Below are positions 36,377 to 52,080 of a stretch of DNA of 64,000 nucleotides, piece after piece. The notes under the pieces were generated by a model. That model ran no database searches, was not told the origin of the DNA, and saw only the letters and a program-made list of their open reading frames with translations. Made by a program: the position numbers and the translations under genes. Source of the DNA: Rhodoblastus sphagnicola (lineage in GTDB: Bacteria; Pseudomonadota; Alphaproteobacteria; Rhizobiales; Beijerinckiaceae). Location: assembly GCF_002937075.1 (NCBI RefSeq), contig NZ_NHSJ01000041.1, positions 1 through 64,000 on the forward strand. The letters run 5' to 3'. Each line of letters starts with the position of its first letter. Positions within the stretch are counted from its first letter, which is position 1.

Positions 36377-37137
36377 AGGAAGGGCTCCGCCCGCTCCGAA
36401 GTAGCATACAGGGTGCCGGCGCCGTAATAGGCCGAGACCTTGTCTTCTTCCTGCATCGTGATCGCGTTCGGCGACTTCAGCTTAGGAACGCGCTGGAGTT
36501 GCTCGGAGGTGACCGCGTTGATCTTGATAGCTTTCACGCCGTTCTTGACATCGACGAAACAGACGGGCGCGAGCACGGAGCCGCCCGACGCGAGCGCGAT
36601 TTCATAATAGCGCACGCAGGATTCGCCGCGGTCGATCCAGAGATCCTTGACCGTTCCGCCGGACTTGCCGTCGGCGCAGATCACGGAATATCCGATCGGG
36701 CTTTTCCCTTCAGCCGGCACCGCGAAATGGGTGGCGACGCGAAGCGGCGAGACCAGATCCAGGCCGTCGACAGTCTTGTAGGTGAAGTCCGGACGGACGT
36801 TGTAGGAGCCGGGGCCAACGCCGGCCGACAGCGGATCGCCGTTCGGCTCGATCGGGGCGCCCGGCCAAAGCTCGACCTTGGTGCCGTTGACCGGACGGGT
36901 GTCGCCCTGGAAGGTCGGCGCCTTGACAGCGGTGCCGTCCGCAAGGCGGAAGGTCTTCGCATCGGGAATGTAGAGAAAGCCGCGCGGGTTCAATTTACCA
37001 TCCGCCTCGGACTCGAGCGGATAACCCTCGCGCCGGTCTTCCTGACGCAGGTACCAGCACAGGCCTGCGAAAAAGAACCAAAACGCCCATATTGTGAGCT
37101 GGGCCACATCGAGATGGCCGACTGCGCCGTGAACCAT
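36373..37137 (-). CDS. puhA: Photosynthetic reaction centre H subunit
   Basis: H subunit that caps the cytoplasmic face of the reaction centre and shapes the proton path to QB. The 254 residues include one N-terminal transmembrane helix (LTIWAFWFFFAGLCWYLRQEDRREGYPL) and a cytoplasmic beta-domain with the conserved NGDPLSAGVGPGSY. A GGAGG ribosome site precedes the ATG at 37137. It lies 15 bp after lhaA. Confidence 0.97.
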   Translation of the reverse strand: MVHGAVGHLDVAQLTIWAFWFFFAGLCWYLRQEDRREGYPLESEADGKLNPRGFLYIPDAKTFRLADGTAVKAPTFQGDTRPVNGTKVELWPGAPIEPNGDPLSAGVGPGSYNVRPDFTYKTVDGLDLVSPLRVATHFAVPAEGKSPIGYSVICADGKSGGTVKDLWIDRGESCVRYYEIALASGGSVLAPVCFVDVKNGVKAIKINAVTSEQLQRVPKLKSPNAITMQEEDKVSAYYGAGTLYATSERAEPFL

Positions 37138-37152
37138 GGCATGCCTCCGGGG

Positions 37153-38565
37153 TTAAAAACCAAGTGAAGGGGAGCCGCGCAGGCAATTGTCCTGCGTGGC
37201 CTTGACGTTTCTGCGAGACAGCGGCCCGATCGAGATGATCGAGGCGAGCAGCAGAAGGATTTCGATCGCGTAAACCGCGCAATAGCCGGCAACGGGATCG
37301 GCGAGGGCCTCACCGAGAGCGCCGCTCACGGCGAGCGCGCCCACTGTGTCATTGATCAAACCGCTAAGCGCGATCGCGAGACCCGCAGCGGTCGCTTGCG
37401 CGGCGCCCCAGGCGCCGAGCGCGAGCCCGCGCGCCTCGGGACGCGCGAAGGCCATGCTCGCCGTCAGGCCGCCATGTGCGAACAGCCCGCCGCCGAAGCC
37501 GATGAGTCCGACGCCGATGCCGAAGGCCAAGCCCGACTCCACCGGGGCGGCGAACATGACGAAGGCGAAGGCGATCACGCCGACGAGCGCGCCCATGCCC
37601 GCGACCCTATGCGGGTCGGCGCCGTGGTTAAGACGCCGCGCCGCGAGAACAAGACCAAGTCCGCCGCCGACCGCCAGCATGGCGGTCAGCAAGGTCGTCG
37701 CCCCGACCGGCAGATGCAAAATCTTGCCGCCATAGGGTTCCAGCAGAATGTCCTGCATGGAGAAGCCGGCCGTGCCCAGCGCGATGGCGACGAGACGGCG
37801 ACGAGACCGCGCCTCATTAGCGAAAAGGCTCCAGGCTTCCAGAAATCCGGCGCGGCGCGGCGCTGAATCGACAATGCTGTTGCGGGGTTCCTGCTTCCAC
37901 AGCGCGATGGTGTTGAGCGCCAGCGTCACGAGCGCGGCGCCCTGGACGACCTGGATCAGCCTGACCTCGCTGAATGCGCGCAGGGCTAAGCCGAAGACGA
38001 AGGCGCTCAAGGCCATGCCCAAAAGCATGGCTGCGCATAGAAGCGCGACCACCTTGGGCCGCGCCCGCTCCGGCGCGAGATCGGTCGCAAGCGCGAGGCC
38101 AACGGTTTGAACGGTGTGCAGACCGCCGCCGACGAGAAGAAAGGCGAGCGCGGCGGCCGCCTGGCCGAACCACATCGGCGCCGTTGTGTCGCCGGACAGC
38201 AGCACCAGCGCGAAGGGCATGATGGCGAAGCCGCCAAACTGCGCCATTGTGCCAAACCAGATGAATGGCGCGCGCCGCCAGCCCAACACCGAGCGGTAGC
38301 GATCCGAGCGGAAGCCGATCACCGTGCGCAGCGGCGCGGAGAGCAGAGGCAGCGCCAGCATCAGCGCGACGATTGACGAGGGCACCGCGAGTTCGACGAT
38401 CATCACGCGGTTGAGCGTGCCGATCATCAGCACCGCCGCCATGCCGACTGTGACCTGGAACAGCGACAGGCGCAGCAAACGTCCCATCGGCAACTCCGCC
38501 GTCCCCGCGTCCGCGAACGGCAGGCGGCTGAGGCTTCCAACGATAGTGGCGCTGAGGCTGTTCAT
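37153..38565 (-). CDS. lhaA: LH1 assembly factor LhaA (PucC family)
   Basis: Polytopic major-facilitator-type protein of 470 residues, needed for LH1 assembly and thought to deliver pigment. About twelve transmembrane segments are visible, with family motifs LNRVMIVELAVPSSIVALML, RSDRYRSVLGWRRAPFIW and ATDLAPERARPKVVALL. Position between bchM and puhA is the standard one. The start overlaps the bchM stop (ATGA). Confidence 0.95.
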   Translation of the reverse strand: MNSLSATIVGSLSRLPFADAGTAELPMGRLLRLSLFQVTVGMAAVLMIGTLNRVMIVELAVPSSIVALMLALPLLSAPLRTVIGFRSDRYRSVLGWRRAPFIWFGTMAQFGGFAIMPFALVLLSGDTTAPMWFGQAAAALAFLLVGGGLHTVQTVGLALATDLAPERARPKVVALLCAAMLLGMALSAFVFGLALRAFSEVRLIQVVQGAALVTLALNTIALWKQEPRNSIVDSAPRRAGFLEAWSLFANEARSRRRLVAIALGTAGFSMQDILLEPYGGKILHLPVGATTLLTAMLAVGGGLGLVLAARRLNHGADPHRVAGMGALVGVIAFAFVMFAAPVESGLAFGIGVGLIGFGGGLFAHGGLTASMAFARPEARGLALGAWGAAQATAAGLAIALSGLINDTVGALAVSGALGEALADPVAGYCAVYAIEILLLLASIISIGPLSRRNVKATQDNCLRGSPSLGF

Positions 38566-39262
38566 GCGGGCCGCGCCTCCAGGGCTTCGGAGATGTAGAA
38601 GCCGCGCGCGACGCGATGCGAGCGGGTCAGACGCCAGTTGGCTAGGCCGGCCTGACGCTGCATGTCGCGCGCGAGCGCGGCCTGAGAGATCGGCGCGATC
38701 GCCGGGGACCGGTCGCCGCGCGGAAAAAACTTGCCGACCGCGTGCATCAGCGTCAGCAGCGTGGTGCGCGGCGCGATCGTGAACACGATGGCCTGCGAGG
38801 TGCGGGCGGCGAGCGTTTCGAGCGCCTTGGCGATGTCGGCGCCGTCATAGTGGATCAGGCTGTCCATCGCTACGACATAGTCGAAGGCGCCAAGGTCCGG
38901 GCTGAGGAAGTCGCCCACGCGCCAGTCGATTTGATCAGCGAAGGGTTCGGCTGCCGAGCGCTCCTTGGCCAGATCGACCAGGGTCGGCGAGATGTCGGTG
39001 GCGACCACATCGGCGCCGCGCCGCGCGAGCTCCACCGCGAGGGCGCCGGAGCCGCAGCCGGCGTCAAGAATGCGCGCGCCCTTAGGGTCAGCTGGTAGCC
39101 AGGACAACAGGTTCGCGCGCATTTCGTCGCGACCGGCGCGCACGGTGGCGCGAACCGAGCCGACCGGTTCGTCAGAGGTCAAGCGACGCCATGCCTCGAC
39201 CGCGGTGCGGTCGAAATAGTGGCGCAGTTCTTCGCGCTTGTTATGGTAAGTCAGGTCGGCCA

Positions 39263-39263
<1 letters not shown>
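38562..39263 (-). CDS. bchM: Mg-protoporphyrin IX methyltransferase
   Basis: SAM-dependent enzyme that methylates the ring-C propionate of Mg-protoporphyrin IX, preparing the substrate for the AcsF and BchE cyclases. The 233 residues start ADLTYHNKREELRHYFDRTA and contain the SAM motif ILDAGCGSGALAVELA. Its ATG overlaps the bchL stop (TGATG). Confidence 0.96.
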
Positions 39264-43843
<4,580 letters not shown>

Positions 43844-43869
<26 letters not shown>

Positions 43870-45400
43870 CGTACAAAGTTCCCACACTAATGGTCGTCAG
43901 ACCACGCTCACGCGCGTACTTTTCGGTATTGCCACGGGCCTTGCCGCGAACGAAAAACGGGATCTTCTTCAGTTCCCGCGCCGCCTCGTCGCTCCATTGC
44001 GGATCGAGAGGCGTGGCCGCCGCAGCCGGGGCGGCGGAGACCGCCGCGGCCGGGACAGCCCGTTGCGGCGTGGCTGGCGCCGGCGCGCTGGAGGCGCCCA
44101 GATGGGAGGCCCCCTCGTGAAACTCGGAGTCCTCGCGGAACATGCCGAGCAGATGCTCTTCGAGGCCCATCATCAACGGATGAACCCAGGAGTCGAAAAT
44201 GACATTCGCGCCTTCGAACCCCATTTGCGGCGCATAGCGCGCCGGGAAGTCCTGGACGTGCGCCGGCGAGGAGATCACCGTGCAAGGCAGGCGCAGGCGC
44301 TTGGCGATATGGCGCTCCATCTGCGTGCCGAGCACGAGGTCGGGATGCGCCGCCGAGATCGCAGCCTCGACATCGAGGTAATCGTCGGTGATCAGCGCCT
44401 CGATATTGTGACGCTTGGCGCATTCGCGAACATCGCGCGCGAATTCCCGCGAGTAGGTGCCGAGGCCGACGACATCGAAACCCATTTCCTCGCGCGCGAT
44501 CCGCTCGGCGGCGAGCACATGAGTGCCGTCGCCGAAGATGAAGACGCGCTTGCCCGTCAGATAGGTCGAGTCGACCGAGCGCGACCACCACGGCAGCTTT
44601 GACTCCGGCAGGACAGCGCCCTCCGGCAGATTGGCGAGCGCGCGCACCTCGGCGATGAAGTCGCGGGTGGCGCCGACGCCGATCGGCACGGTCTTGGTAT
44701 AGGGCTGACCATGCGCCTTTTCGAGATATTGCGCCGCCGGCAGCGCAATCTCTGGATAGAGCACGACGTTGAAATCGGCCTCGCCCAGCAGCGTCAGTTC
44801 ATCGGGCGTGGCGCCCATCGGCGCGGTCACGTTGACGTCGACGCCGAGCGTGTTGAGCAGTTTGGTGATTTCCAGCACGTCGTCGCGGTGGCGGAAGCCG
44901 AGCGCCGTCGGGCCGAGCAGGTTCGCCAGCGGACGCTCGCGCTGCGGGCGTTCCCGCCGCACGCCGGAGAGCGTGCGCGTGAGACGATAAAACGTCTCCG
45001 CCGCGCCCCAGTTTTCCTTCTTGGAGTAGGCGGACAGTTCAACGGGGATGACCGGGACCGGAAGGGCGAGCGCGCGGGCGAGGCCGCCGGGATCGTCCTG
45101 AAGCAGTTCGGCCGTGCAGGACGAACCGACGATCATCGCGCGCGGCTGGAAACGCTCGAAGGCGTCGCGCGCGGCGGTCTTGAAGATTTCGGCGGTGTCC
45201 GTGCCGAGATCGCGGGCCTGGAAGGTCGTATAGGTGACCGGCGGCCGCTCCTGGCGGCGCTCGATCATCGTGAACAGCAGATCCGCATAGGTATCGCCCT
45301 GCGGAGCGTGCAGGACAAAATGCAGACCCTTCATGCCCGTAGCCACGCGCATGGCGCCGATGTGCGACGGGCCTTCATAGGTCCAGAGCGTCAGTTGCAT
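43844..45400 (-). CDS. bchB: Light-independent protochlorophyllide reductase subunit B
   Basis: Nitrogenase-like catalytic subunit, 518 residues, that binds protochlorophyllide with BchN. The start [20 protein letters not shown] and the segment [21 protein letters not shown] (cluster cysteine) are diagnostic. Between about 425 and 470 lies an Ala/Pro-rich linker, and a C-terminal small domain follows ([20 protein letters not shown]). It starts 2 bp after bchN. Confidence 0.97.
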
Positions 45401-45402
45401 GG

Positions 45403-47186
<1,784 letters not shown>

Positions 47187-47272
47187 ACTGTTTTCCCTGG
47201 GAAGGCACGCGTTTATTCGAGCAGCGTCAAGGTCATCGCTGGGCAATTATCCTAGGGCGGCGGTGCAAAAAA

Positions 47273-47290
47273 TGTCAAGATAAATTGACG
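47273..47290. promoter_or_regulatory. PpsR/CrtJ-type box in the bchF-aerR divergent promoter
   Basis: TGTCAAGATAAATTGACG, one base from the TGT-N12-ACA consensus with TGTC/GAC symmetry. It lies 87 bp from the bchF start. Confidence 0.6.
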
Positions 47291-47301
47291 TAAAGCAAAA
47301 A

Positions 47302-47319
47302 ATACATTTAAGTGTGACA
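47302..47319. promoter_or_regulatory. Weaker second PpsR-like box, bchF-aerR
   Basis: Minus strand TGTCACACTTAAATGTAT: strong left half, poor right half, 11 bp from the box at 47273-47290. Plausible only as a cooperative partner site. Confidence 0.35.
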
Positions 47320-47407
47320 CGGCGCGCGGACGTCGCGTGCTGGGCCGGCGACCTGTGTCGGTCACCTCTGGACTACGCTTGACGCGTTCTCGGGAATTGG
47401 GGGCGGC

Positions 47408-48226
47408 ATGTACCTGTCGGGCGCGTTCCCACGGCGTTTCGCGAGAGACGGCTCCATCGCCGAAAAGACGGCGACGCGACGCGCCGATCGGGCCAAGGCG
47501 GAGCTTGACGCCCTTCGCATCGATCGGCGGCTGCTCCGGCCCGAGAAAGACGGCGGGCTTTCCGCTGCGGAAGTGGCTCGCCTCGCCCGCCTGCTCGTCG
47601 TGGGCGGCAGCGACGTCTTTCGCGACGAAGTCGAGACGCGGCTCGCGGCAGGAGCCGCGCCGCTCTCCGTGATGAACGAGATCCTCGCGCCGATCGCGCG
47701 TGAACTCGGGCGGCTGTGGGATCGGGACGACTGCGACCTGATCGACGTACAGCGCGCATGCGGCGCGCTGCAACGCCTGATGAGCCGGATCAAGCCGCAA
47801 GCCGCCGCGCGGGGCCCTTTGAAACCGCCCTCCATCCTCATGCGGGTCGCTCCCGGAGAGCGGCACACGCTCGGGGCCGAGGTGGCCGAAGCCGCCTTTC
47901 GCGACCTCGGTTGGCGGGTAAGCAGGGGCGAGGCGCGCGGAATTGGCGCCCAACTCGCGCGGGAGTGGCATGATTTTGTTGGCTTTTCGTTAGGCTGCGA
48001 TCGTCATGTCGAGTCCCTGTCGCACGCGATCGCCGAGGCGCGCGCCGCCTCGCGCAATCCGAGGCTGCTGGTTGTCGTCGGGGGCGCAATCTTCGCCGAA
48101 CATCCTGATATCGCTAGAAACATCGAGGCGGATTTCTGTGTGTGCGCCGCCACAATCCCTGTTAAACGCCCAAATGCTTTGGTAACCGGGTCCGCCATGT
48201 CACACGCTTTTCACACGCGCGGCTGA
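47408..48226 (+). CDS. aerR: AerR/PpaA-type B12-binding antirepressor
   Basis: Cobalamin-binding photosynthesis regulator located directly upstream of ppsR, as in Rhodobacter. The 272 residues contain the B12-binding helical part with LGRLWDRDDCDLIDVQRACG (Trp104, Cys109) and the ligand region VAPGERHTLGAEVAEAAF with His153, matching the axial histidine of AerR. A Rossmann-type domain follows. In Rhodobacter the B12-bound form binds the PpsR/CrtJ repressor and relieves or redirects it. A GGGGG site precedes the ATG. The last codons contain a PpsR box for the next gene. Confidence 0.88.
   Translation: MYLSGAFPRRFARDGSIAEKTATRRADRAKAELDALRIDRRLLRPEKDGGLSAAEVARLARLLVVGGSDVFRDEVETRLAAGAAPLSVMNEILAPIARELGRLWDRDDCDLIDVQRACGALQRLMSRIKPQAAARGPLKPPSILMRVAPGERHTLGAEVAEAAFRDLGWRVSRGEARGIGAQLAREWHDFVGFSLGCDRHVESLSHAIAEARAASRNPRLLVVVGGAIFAEHPDIARNIEADFCVCAATIPVKRPNALVTGSAMSHAFHTRG
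48198..48215. promoter_or_regulatory. PpsR/CrtJ box inside the end of aerR, upstream of ppsR
   Basis: TGTCACACGCTTTTCACA, a full TGT-N12-ACA match on the plus strand. It lies within the last ten codons of aerR, 45 bp before the ppsR start, so PpsR may limit its own expression. Confidence 0.5.
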
Positions 48227-48260
48227 GCTCGCGTTCGTCAGACGGAACAGGAATACATCC

Positions 48261-49724
48261 GTGAGCGATGGCTCGTCGGCTTCCCCAGCAAAGGGGCGAT
48301 TCTCCGACGCCAAGGAGCATCTTGGCGTCATGGACGCCGTGACGACCGGGGCGCTCGTGGCCGTCGCGGCGGACGTGTCGCTTGTCGTCGACAAGGAGGG
48401 CGCAATCATTGATGTCGCCTTCTCGAACGCAGACCTCGCCAAGGAGCTGGGCGGCAAGTGGCTTGGACGGCGCTGGGCCGACCTCGTCACCAGCGAGACG
48501 CGGCCCAAGATCGACGACCTGCTGCACGAGGCCAATCCCCGCGAGCCCACGCGGTGGCGCCAGGTCAACCACCCCTCGGCCTCGGGCGGCGCCGACGTTC
48601 CCGTGCGCTATTGCGCGGTGCGCATCGAGACCGAATCCCGCGTCGTGGCGGTGGGGCGCGACCTGCGCGCGCTGGCCGCGCTACAGCGGCGGCTCGCGGA
48701 CGCCCAACAGGACATGGAGCGCGAATACGCGCGAATACGCGACGCGGAAAAGCGCTACCGCCTGCTGTTCCAACTCTCGAACGAGCCGGTCGCCATCGTC
48801 GACGCCAATTCGCAGCGCATCGTCGAGCTCAATCCGGCGGCGGCCACGCTGTTTGGCGTCGATCCCCGGCGCATTTCCGGCACGTCCTTCAATGAACTGT
48901 TCGAAACGCGCAGCCGGCAGGCGATCCAGTCCTTCATCGCCGCCGCCCGACTCGCGCCCCGGGTCGACAATGTCATGGTCGAAATCGCGGCCAAAGGCGT
49001 GCGCGTCCTGATCTCCGGCTCGCTGTTCCGGCAGGACAGCGCCGCGCATCTCTTGGTGCTGTTCTCGCGGGTCGAGGCCGGCGCCGGCCCACGCAGCGAG
49101 CAGGACGCCAACCTCCTCCAGATGGTCGTCGCCATGCCGGAGGCCTTCGTCGTCATCAGCTCCGATCTGCGCGTGGTCAGCGCCAACGCCGCATTCCTCG
49201 ATCTGGCCCAGGTCGGCGTCGAGGCGCAGACCAGGGGCGAGAAGATCGAGCGCTGGCTGGGCCGCCCCTCGATCGATGTCGGCATTCTCTTCGCCAATCT
49301 GCGCGCCCATGGCGCCGTGCGGCACTTTTCCACCATCGTGCGCGGGGAACTCGGCTCCAACGAGGATGTCGAGGTCGCCGGCGTGCTTCTGCCCGGCGCG
49401 GGCGACCCGTTCTATGGGCTGACCATCCGCGCGGTGGGCTGGCGTCCCGGCAGCGAGCGGCTCGGCGGGCGCGAACTGCCGCGCACGGTCGAGCATTTCA
49501 TCGACCTGGTCGGCCGGGTTCCGCTGAAAAGCCTCGTGCGCGAGACCACCGACCTGATCGAGAGGCTTTGCATCGAGGCGGCGCTGGAGCTCACCCACGA
49601 CAATCGCGCGGCGGCGGCGGAAATGCTCGGCCTCAGCCGGCAAGGCTTTTATGCGAAACTGCGTCGCTATGGCCTCGGCGATCTCGGCGAGGACGACTCC
49701 GCCCTCGACGATGACGGCGTCTGA
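48261..49724 (+). CDS. ppsR: Photosynthesis repressor PpsR/CrtJ
   Basis: Transcription repressor of bch, crt and puc genes under aerobic conditions. The 487 residues have an N-terminal domain, PAS domains (about 165-275 and 283-400), and a C-terminal Fis-type helix-turn-helix (AAAAEMLGLSRQGFYAKLRRYG, about 450-471). Only two cysteines exist, Cys118 and Cys437; Cys437 in ERLCIEAALELT corresponds to the redox cysteine near the HTH. The partner cysteine (Cys251 in R. sphaeroides) appears absent, so disulfide switching in that form seems impossible. Start is GTG with an AGGAA site. Confidence 0.93.
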   Translation: MSDGSSASPAKGRFSDAKEHLGVMDAVTTGALVAVAADVSLVVDKEGAIIDVAFSNADLAKELGGKWLGRRWADLVTSETRPKIDDLLHEANPREPTRWRQVNHPSASGGADVPVRYCAVRIETESRVVAVGRDLRALAALQRRLADAQQDMEREYARIRDAEKRYRLLFQLSNEPVAIVDANSQRIVELNPAAATLFGVDPRRISGTSFNELFETRSRQAIQSFIAAARLAPRVDNVMVEIAAKGVRVLISGSLFRQDSAAHLLVLFSRVEAGAGPRSEQDANLLQMVVAMPEAFVVISSDLRVVSANAAFLDLAQVGVEAQTRGEKIERWLGRPSIDVGILFANLRAHGAVRHFSTIVRGELGSNEDVEVAGVLLPGAGDPFYGLTIRAVGWRPGSERLGGRELPRTVEHFIDLVGRVPLKSLVRETTDLIERLCIEAALELTHDNRAAAAEMLGLSRQGFYAKLRRYGLGDLGEDDSALDDDGV

Positions 49725-49730
49725 TCCAAC

Positions 49731-49748
49731 CGTAAATGCGGCTTGACA
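49731..49748. promoter_or_regulatory. PpsR/CrtJ-type box upstream of bchG
   Basis: CGTAAATGCGGCTTGACA (minus strand TGT-N12-ACG). Exactly 8 bp further lies a second half-matching 18-mer beginning TGTCAAGTC (49757-49774), repeating the tandem spacing seen at bchC. It lies 31 bp before the bchG start. Confidence 0.5.
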
Positions 49749-49778
49749 CTTTTGACTGTCAAGTCTAGCGTTTTTGAT

Positions 49779-50642
49779 ATGCAGAAGCCTCAATTATCAG
49801 CCGTCCTCGAACTGCTTAAGCCCATCACGTGGTTCGCGCCGATGTGGGCGTATATGTGTGGCGTAGTGTCGAGCGGCGTCTCCATTCGCTGGGGGGCCGC
49901 GGTCGTCGGCGCCTGCCTCGCCGGACCCCTCGTCTGCGCCACCAGCCAGGCCGTCAACGATTGGTATGATCGCGAGGTCGACGCCATCAACGAGCCGCGC
50001 CGGCCTATTCCGTCCGGCCGCATTCCCGGGAACTGGGGTTTCTACATCGGCTGCATCTGGTCGGTGCTGTCGCTCATCGTCGCCGCCACGCTCGGCGCCT
50101 CGGTGCTGGCGGCCGCGATCTTGGGGCTGGCGCTGGCCTGGGCCTATAGCGCGCCGCCCTACCGACTGAAGCTGAACGGCTGGTATGGCAATTCGGCGGT
50201 CGCGCTGTGCTATGAGGGACTGCCTTGGTTCACGGGCGCGGCGGCGATGACCGGAGCCTTCCCGAGCGGCGCTGTCGTTCTGTTCGCTCTTCTTTACAGC
50301 TTCGGCGCGCATGGCATCATGACCCTGAACGACTTCAAGGCCATCGAGGGCGACAAGGTGATGGGCGTGCGGTCCCTGCCCGTCCAGCTTGGCGTCGTCA
50401 AGGCGGTGCAATTGGCCTGCGTGGTGATGGCGGCGCCGCAGGTGCTGGTGATCGGCCTGCTCATAAATTGGGGGCATCCTTTCTACGCCGTGCTCGTCGC
50501 GGGCCTGCTGATCGGTCAGTTCGTTCTGATGGTCCGGCTGCTGAAGGATCCGCGCGGACAGGCGGCCTATTATAACGCCACCGGCACGACGCTTTATGTG
50601 CTGGGCATGCTTGTCAGCGCTTTCGCGCTGCGCGCGGGGTGA
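49779..50642 (+). CDS. bchG: Bacteriochlorophyll synthase
   Basis: UbiA-type prenyltransferase that attaches the C20 tail to bacteriochlorophyllide a. The 287 residues begin QKPQLSAVLELLKPITWFAP and contain the aspartate motif NDWYDREVDAINEPRRPIP and the second motif NDFKAIEGDKVMGVRSLP. About eight transmembrane helices are visible. The ATG at 49779 matches homologues. It is followed 7 bp later by the transporter gene and then bchP. Confidence 0.96.
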   Translation: MQKPQLSAVLELLKPITWFAPMWAYMCGVVSSGVSIRWGAAVVGACLAGPLVCATSQAVNDWYDREVDAINEPRRPIPSGRIPGNWGFYIGCIWSVLSLIVAATLGASVLAAAILGLALAWAYSAPPYRLKLNGWYGNSAVALCYEGLPWFTGAAAMTGAFPSGAVVLFALLYSFGAHGIMTLNDFKAIEGDKVMGVRSLPVQLGVVKAVQLACVVMAAPQVLVIGLLINWGHPFYAVLVAGLLIGQFVLMVRLLKDPRGQAAYYNATGTTLYVLGMLVSAFALRAG

Positions 50643-50649
50643 GGTTGGC

Positions 50650-52041
50650 ATGAGCGCCGCGTCCGAGCCCTCGTCGGTCCCTGGAATGCGCGACGCTTTG
50701 TCGCCGTTCACCTCTTATCCTTTGCTGACCTGGGCCGGCATCGCGCGTCTGGGTCTGGTGCAGACCTCGCTCGGCGCGATCGTTGTGTTGATGACGGCGA
50801 CGATCAACCGGGTGATGGTGGTCGAACTCGCCCTGCCCGCCGTGATCCCCGGACTGTTGGTCGCCCTGTTCCACGGCGTCCAGATCATGCGGCCCGCGTG
50901 GGGCCATAAATCCGATGTCGGCGGACGCCGCGCGCCCTGGATCGTCGGCGGCATGGCGGCGTTGGCGCTGGGCGGCGTACTCGCCGCCGCCGGCGCGGCC
51001 CTCGCGGGAACCTCGATGTTTGAAGGCCTCGCCGTCGCCGCGCTCGGCTTCCTGTTGGTCGGCTGCGGCGCCGGCGCGGCGGGCACCAATGTGCTGGCGA
51101 CCCTCGCGGCGCGTGTGGCTCCGAAACGCCGCGCCGCCGCGGCGACATTGGTGTGGGTGATGATGATCGTCGGCTTCGCGGTGACCGCGCCGCTCGCCGG
51201 GCATTTTCTCGACCCCTATTCCGGTTCGCGGCTGATCGCGGTGACGAGCGTGGTGTGCGTGAGCGCTTTCGCCTTGGCTTGCCTCGCCGTCGCCGGCGTG
51301 GAGACCCGCTCCGCCGCGCGGGCTGGAGATGGACGCCGGCCGTCCTCGTTCCGCGCGGCCTTTGGCGAGGTTTGGGCCGAGCCCGCCGCGCGCCGCTTCA
51401 CCATCTTCATCTTCGTCTCTATGCTCGCCTACAGCGCCCAGGAATTGCTGGTCGAGCCGTTCGCCGGCCTCGCCTTCGGCCTGACGCCGGGCGTTACAAC
51501 CAAACTCGCCGGCCTTCAGCATGGCGGCACGCTGCTCGGCATGATCGTGGTTGCGATCGGCGCGTCGGCCATCGGAGGGCCGCGCCTTGGCAATCTTAAG
51601 TTCTGGATCGTCGGGGGCTGTCTCGCCGCCTCGACCGCGCTGGTTCTGGTGGCCGCCGCTGGCTTGGTCCCCTCCGACGCCGGCCCGTTGCGCGCGGCCG
51701 TATTCGTGCTAGGCGTCAGCAACGGGGTCTACGCCGCCTCGGCGATCGGGGCCATGATGGGCCTTGCGGGCCGCGGCGCTGAGGGGCGCGAGGGCGTGCG
51801 CATGGGACTCTGGGGCGCGGCGCAGGCTTTGGCGCTCGGCGCCGGCGGGCTGATCGGAGCCGCTTTGGTGGACATCGCCCGTTGGGCGCTCGGCTCGCCA
51901 CTCGCCGCCTATGGCGTGGTGTTCGTGATTGAGGCGATCGCCTTCGTGGCGGCGGCGCTGCTCGCGCTCCGGATCGAGCGCCAGGCGCCTCGGTCTCCCG
52001 GCGAGGTCGTGGAATTCGAGAGCGCGCCGACAGGCGCGTAA
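50650..52041 (+). CDS. PucC-family transporter (BCD family MFS)
   Basis: A 463-residue twelve-helix membrane protein related to LhaA and PucC, placed between bchG and bchP as in other purple bacteria (often called orf428 or bch2). Family motifs are TINRVMVVELALPAVIPGLLV and RPAWGHKSDVGGRRAPWIVG. A role in moving or handling bacteriochlorophyll during complex assembly is inferred. I placed the start at the ATG at 50650. Confidence 0.92.
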   Translation: MSAASEPSSVPGMRDALSPFTSYPLLTWAGIARLGLVQTSLGAIVVLMTATINRVMVVELALPAVIPGLLVALFHGVQIMRPAWGHKSDVGGRRAPWIVGGMAALALGGVLAAAGAALAGTSMFEGLAVAALGFLLVGCGAGAAGTNVLATLAARVAPKRRAAAATLVWVMMIVGFAVTAPLAGHFLDPYSGSRLIAVTSVVCVSAFALACLAVAGVETRSAARAGDGRRPSSFRAAFGEVWAEPAARRFTIFIFVSMLAYSAQELLVEPFAGLAFGLTPGVTTKLAGLQHGGTLLGMIVVAIGASAIGGPRLGNLKFWIVGGCLAASTALVLVAAAGLVPSDAGPLRAAVFVLGVSNGVYAASAIGAMMGLAGRGAEGREGVRMGLWGAAQALALGAGGLIGAALVDIARWALGSPLAAYGVVFVIEAIAFVAAALLALRIERQAPRSPGEVVEFESAPTGA

Positions 52042-52080
52042 ATGGTCAGATTGATGATTCAGCTTCAAAAGGAGAACTCC

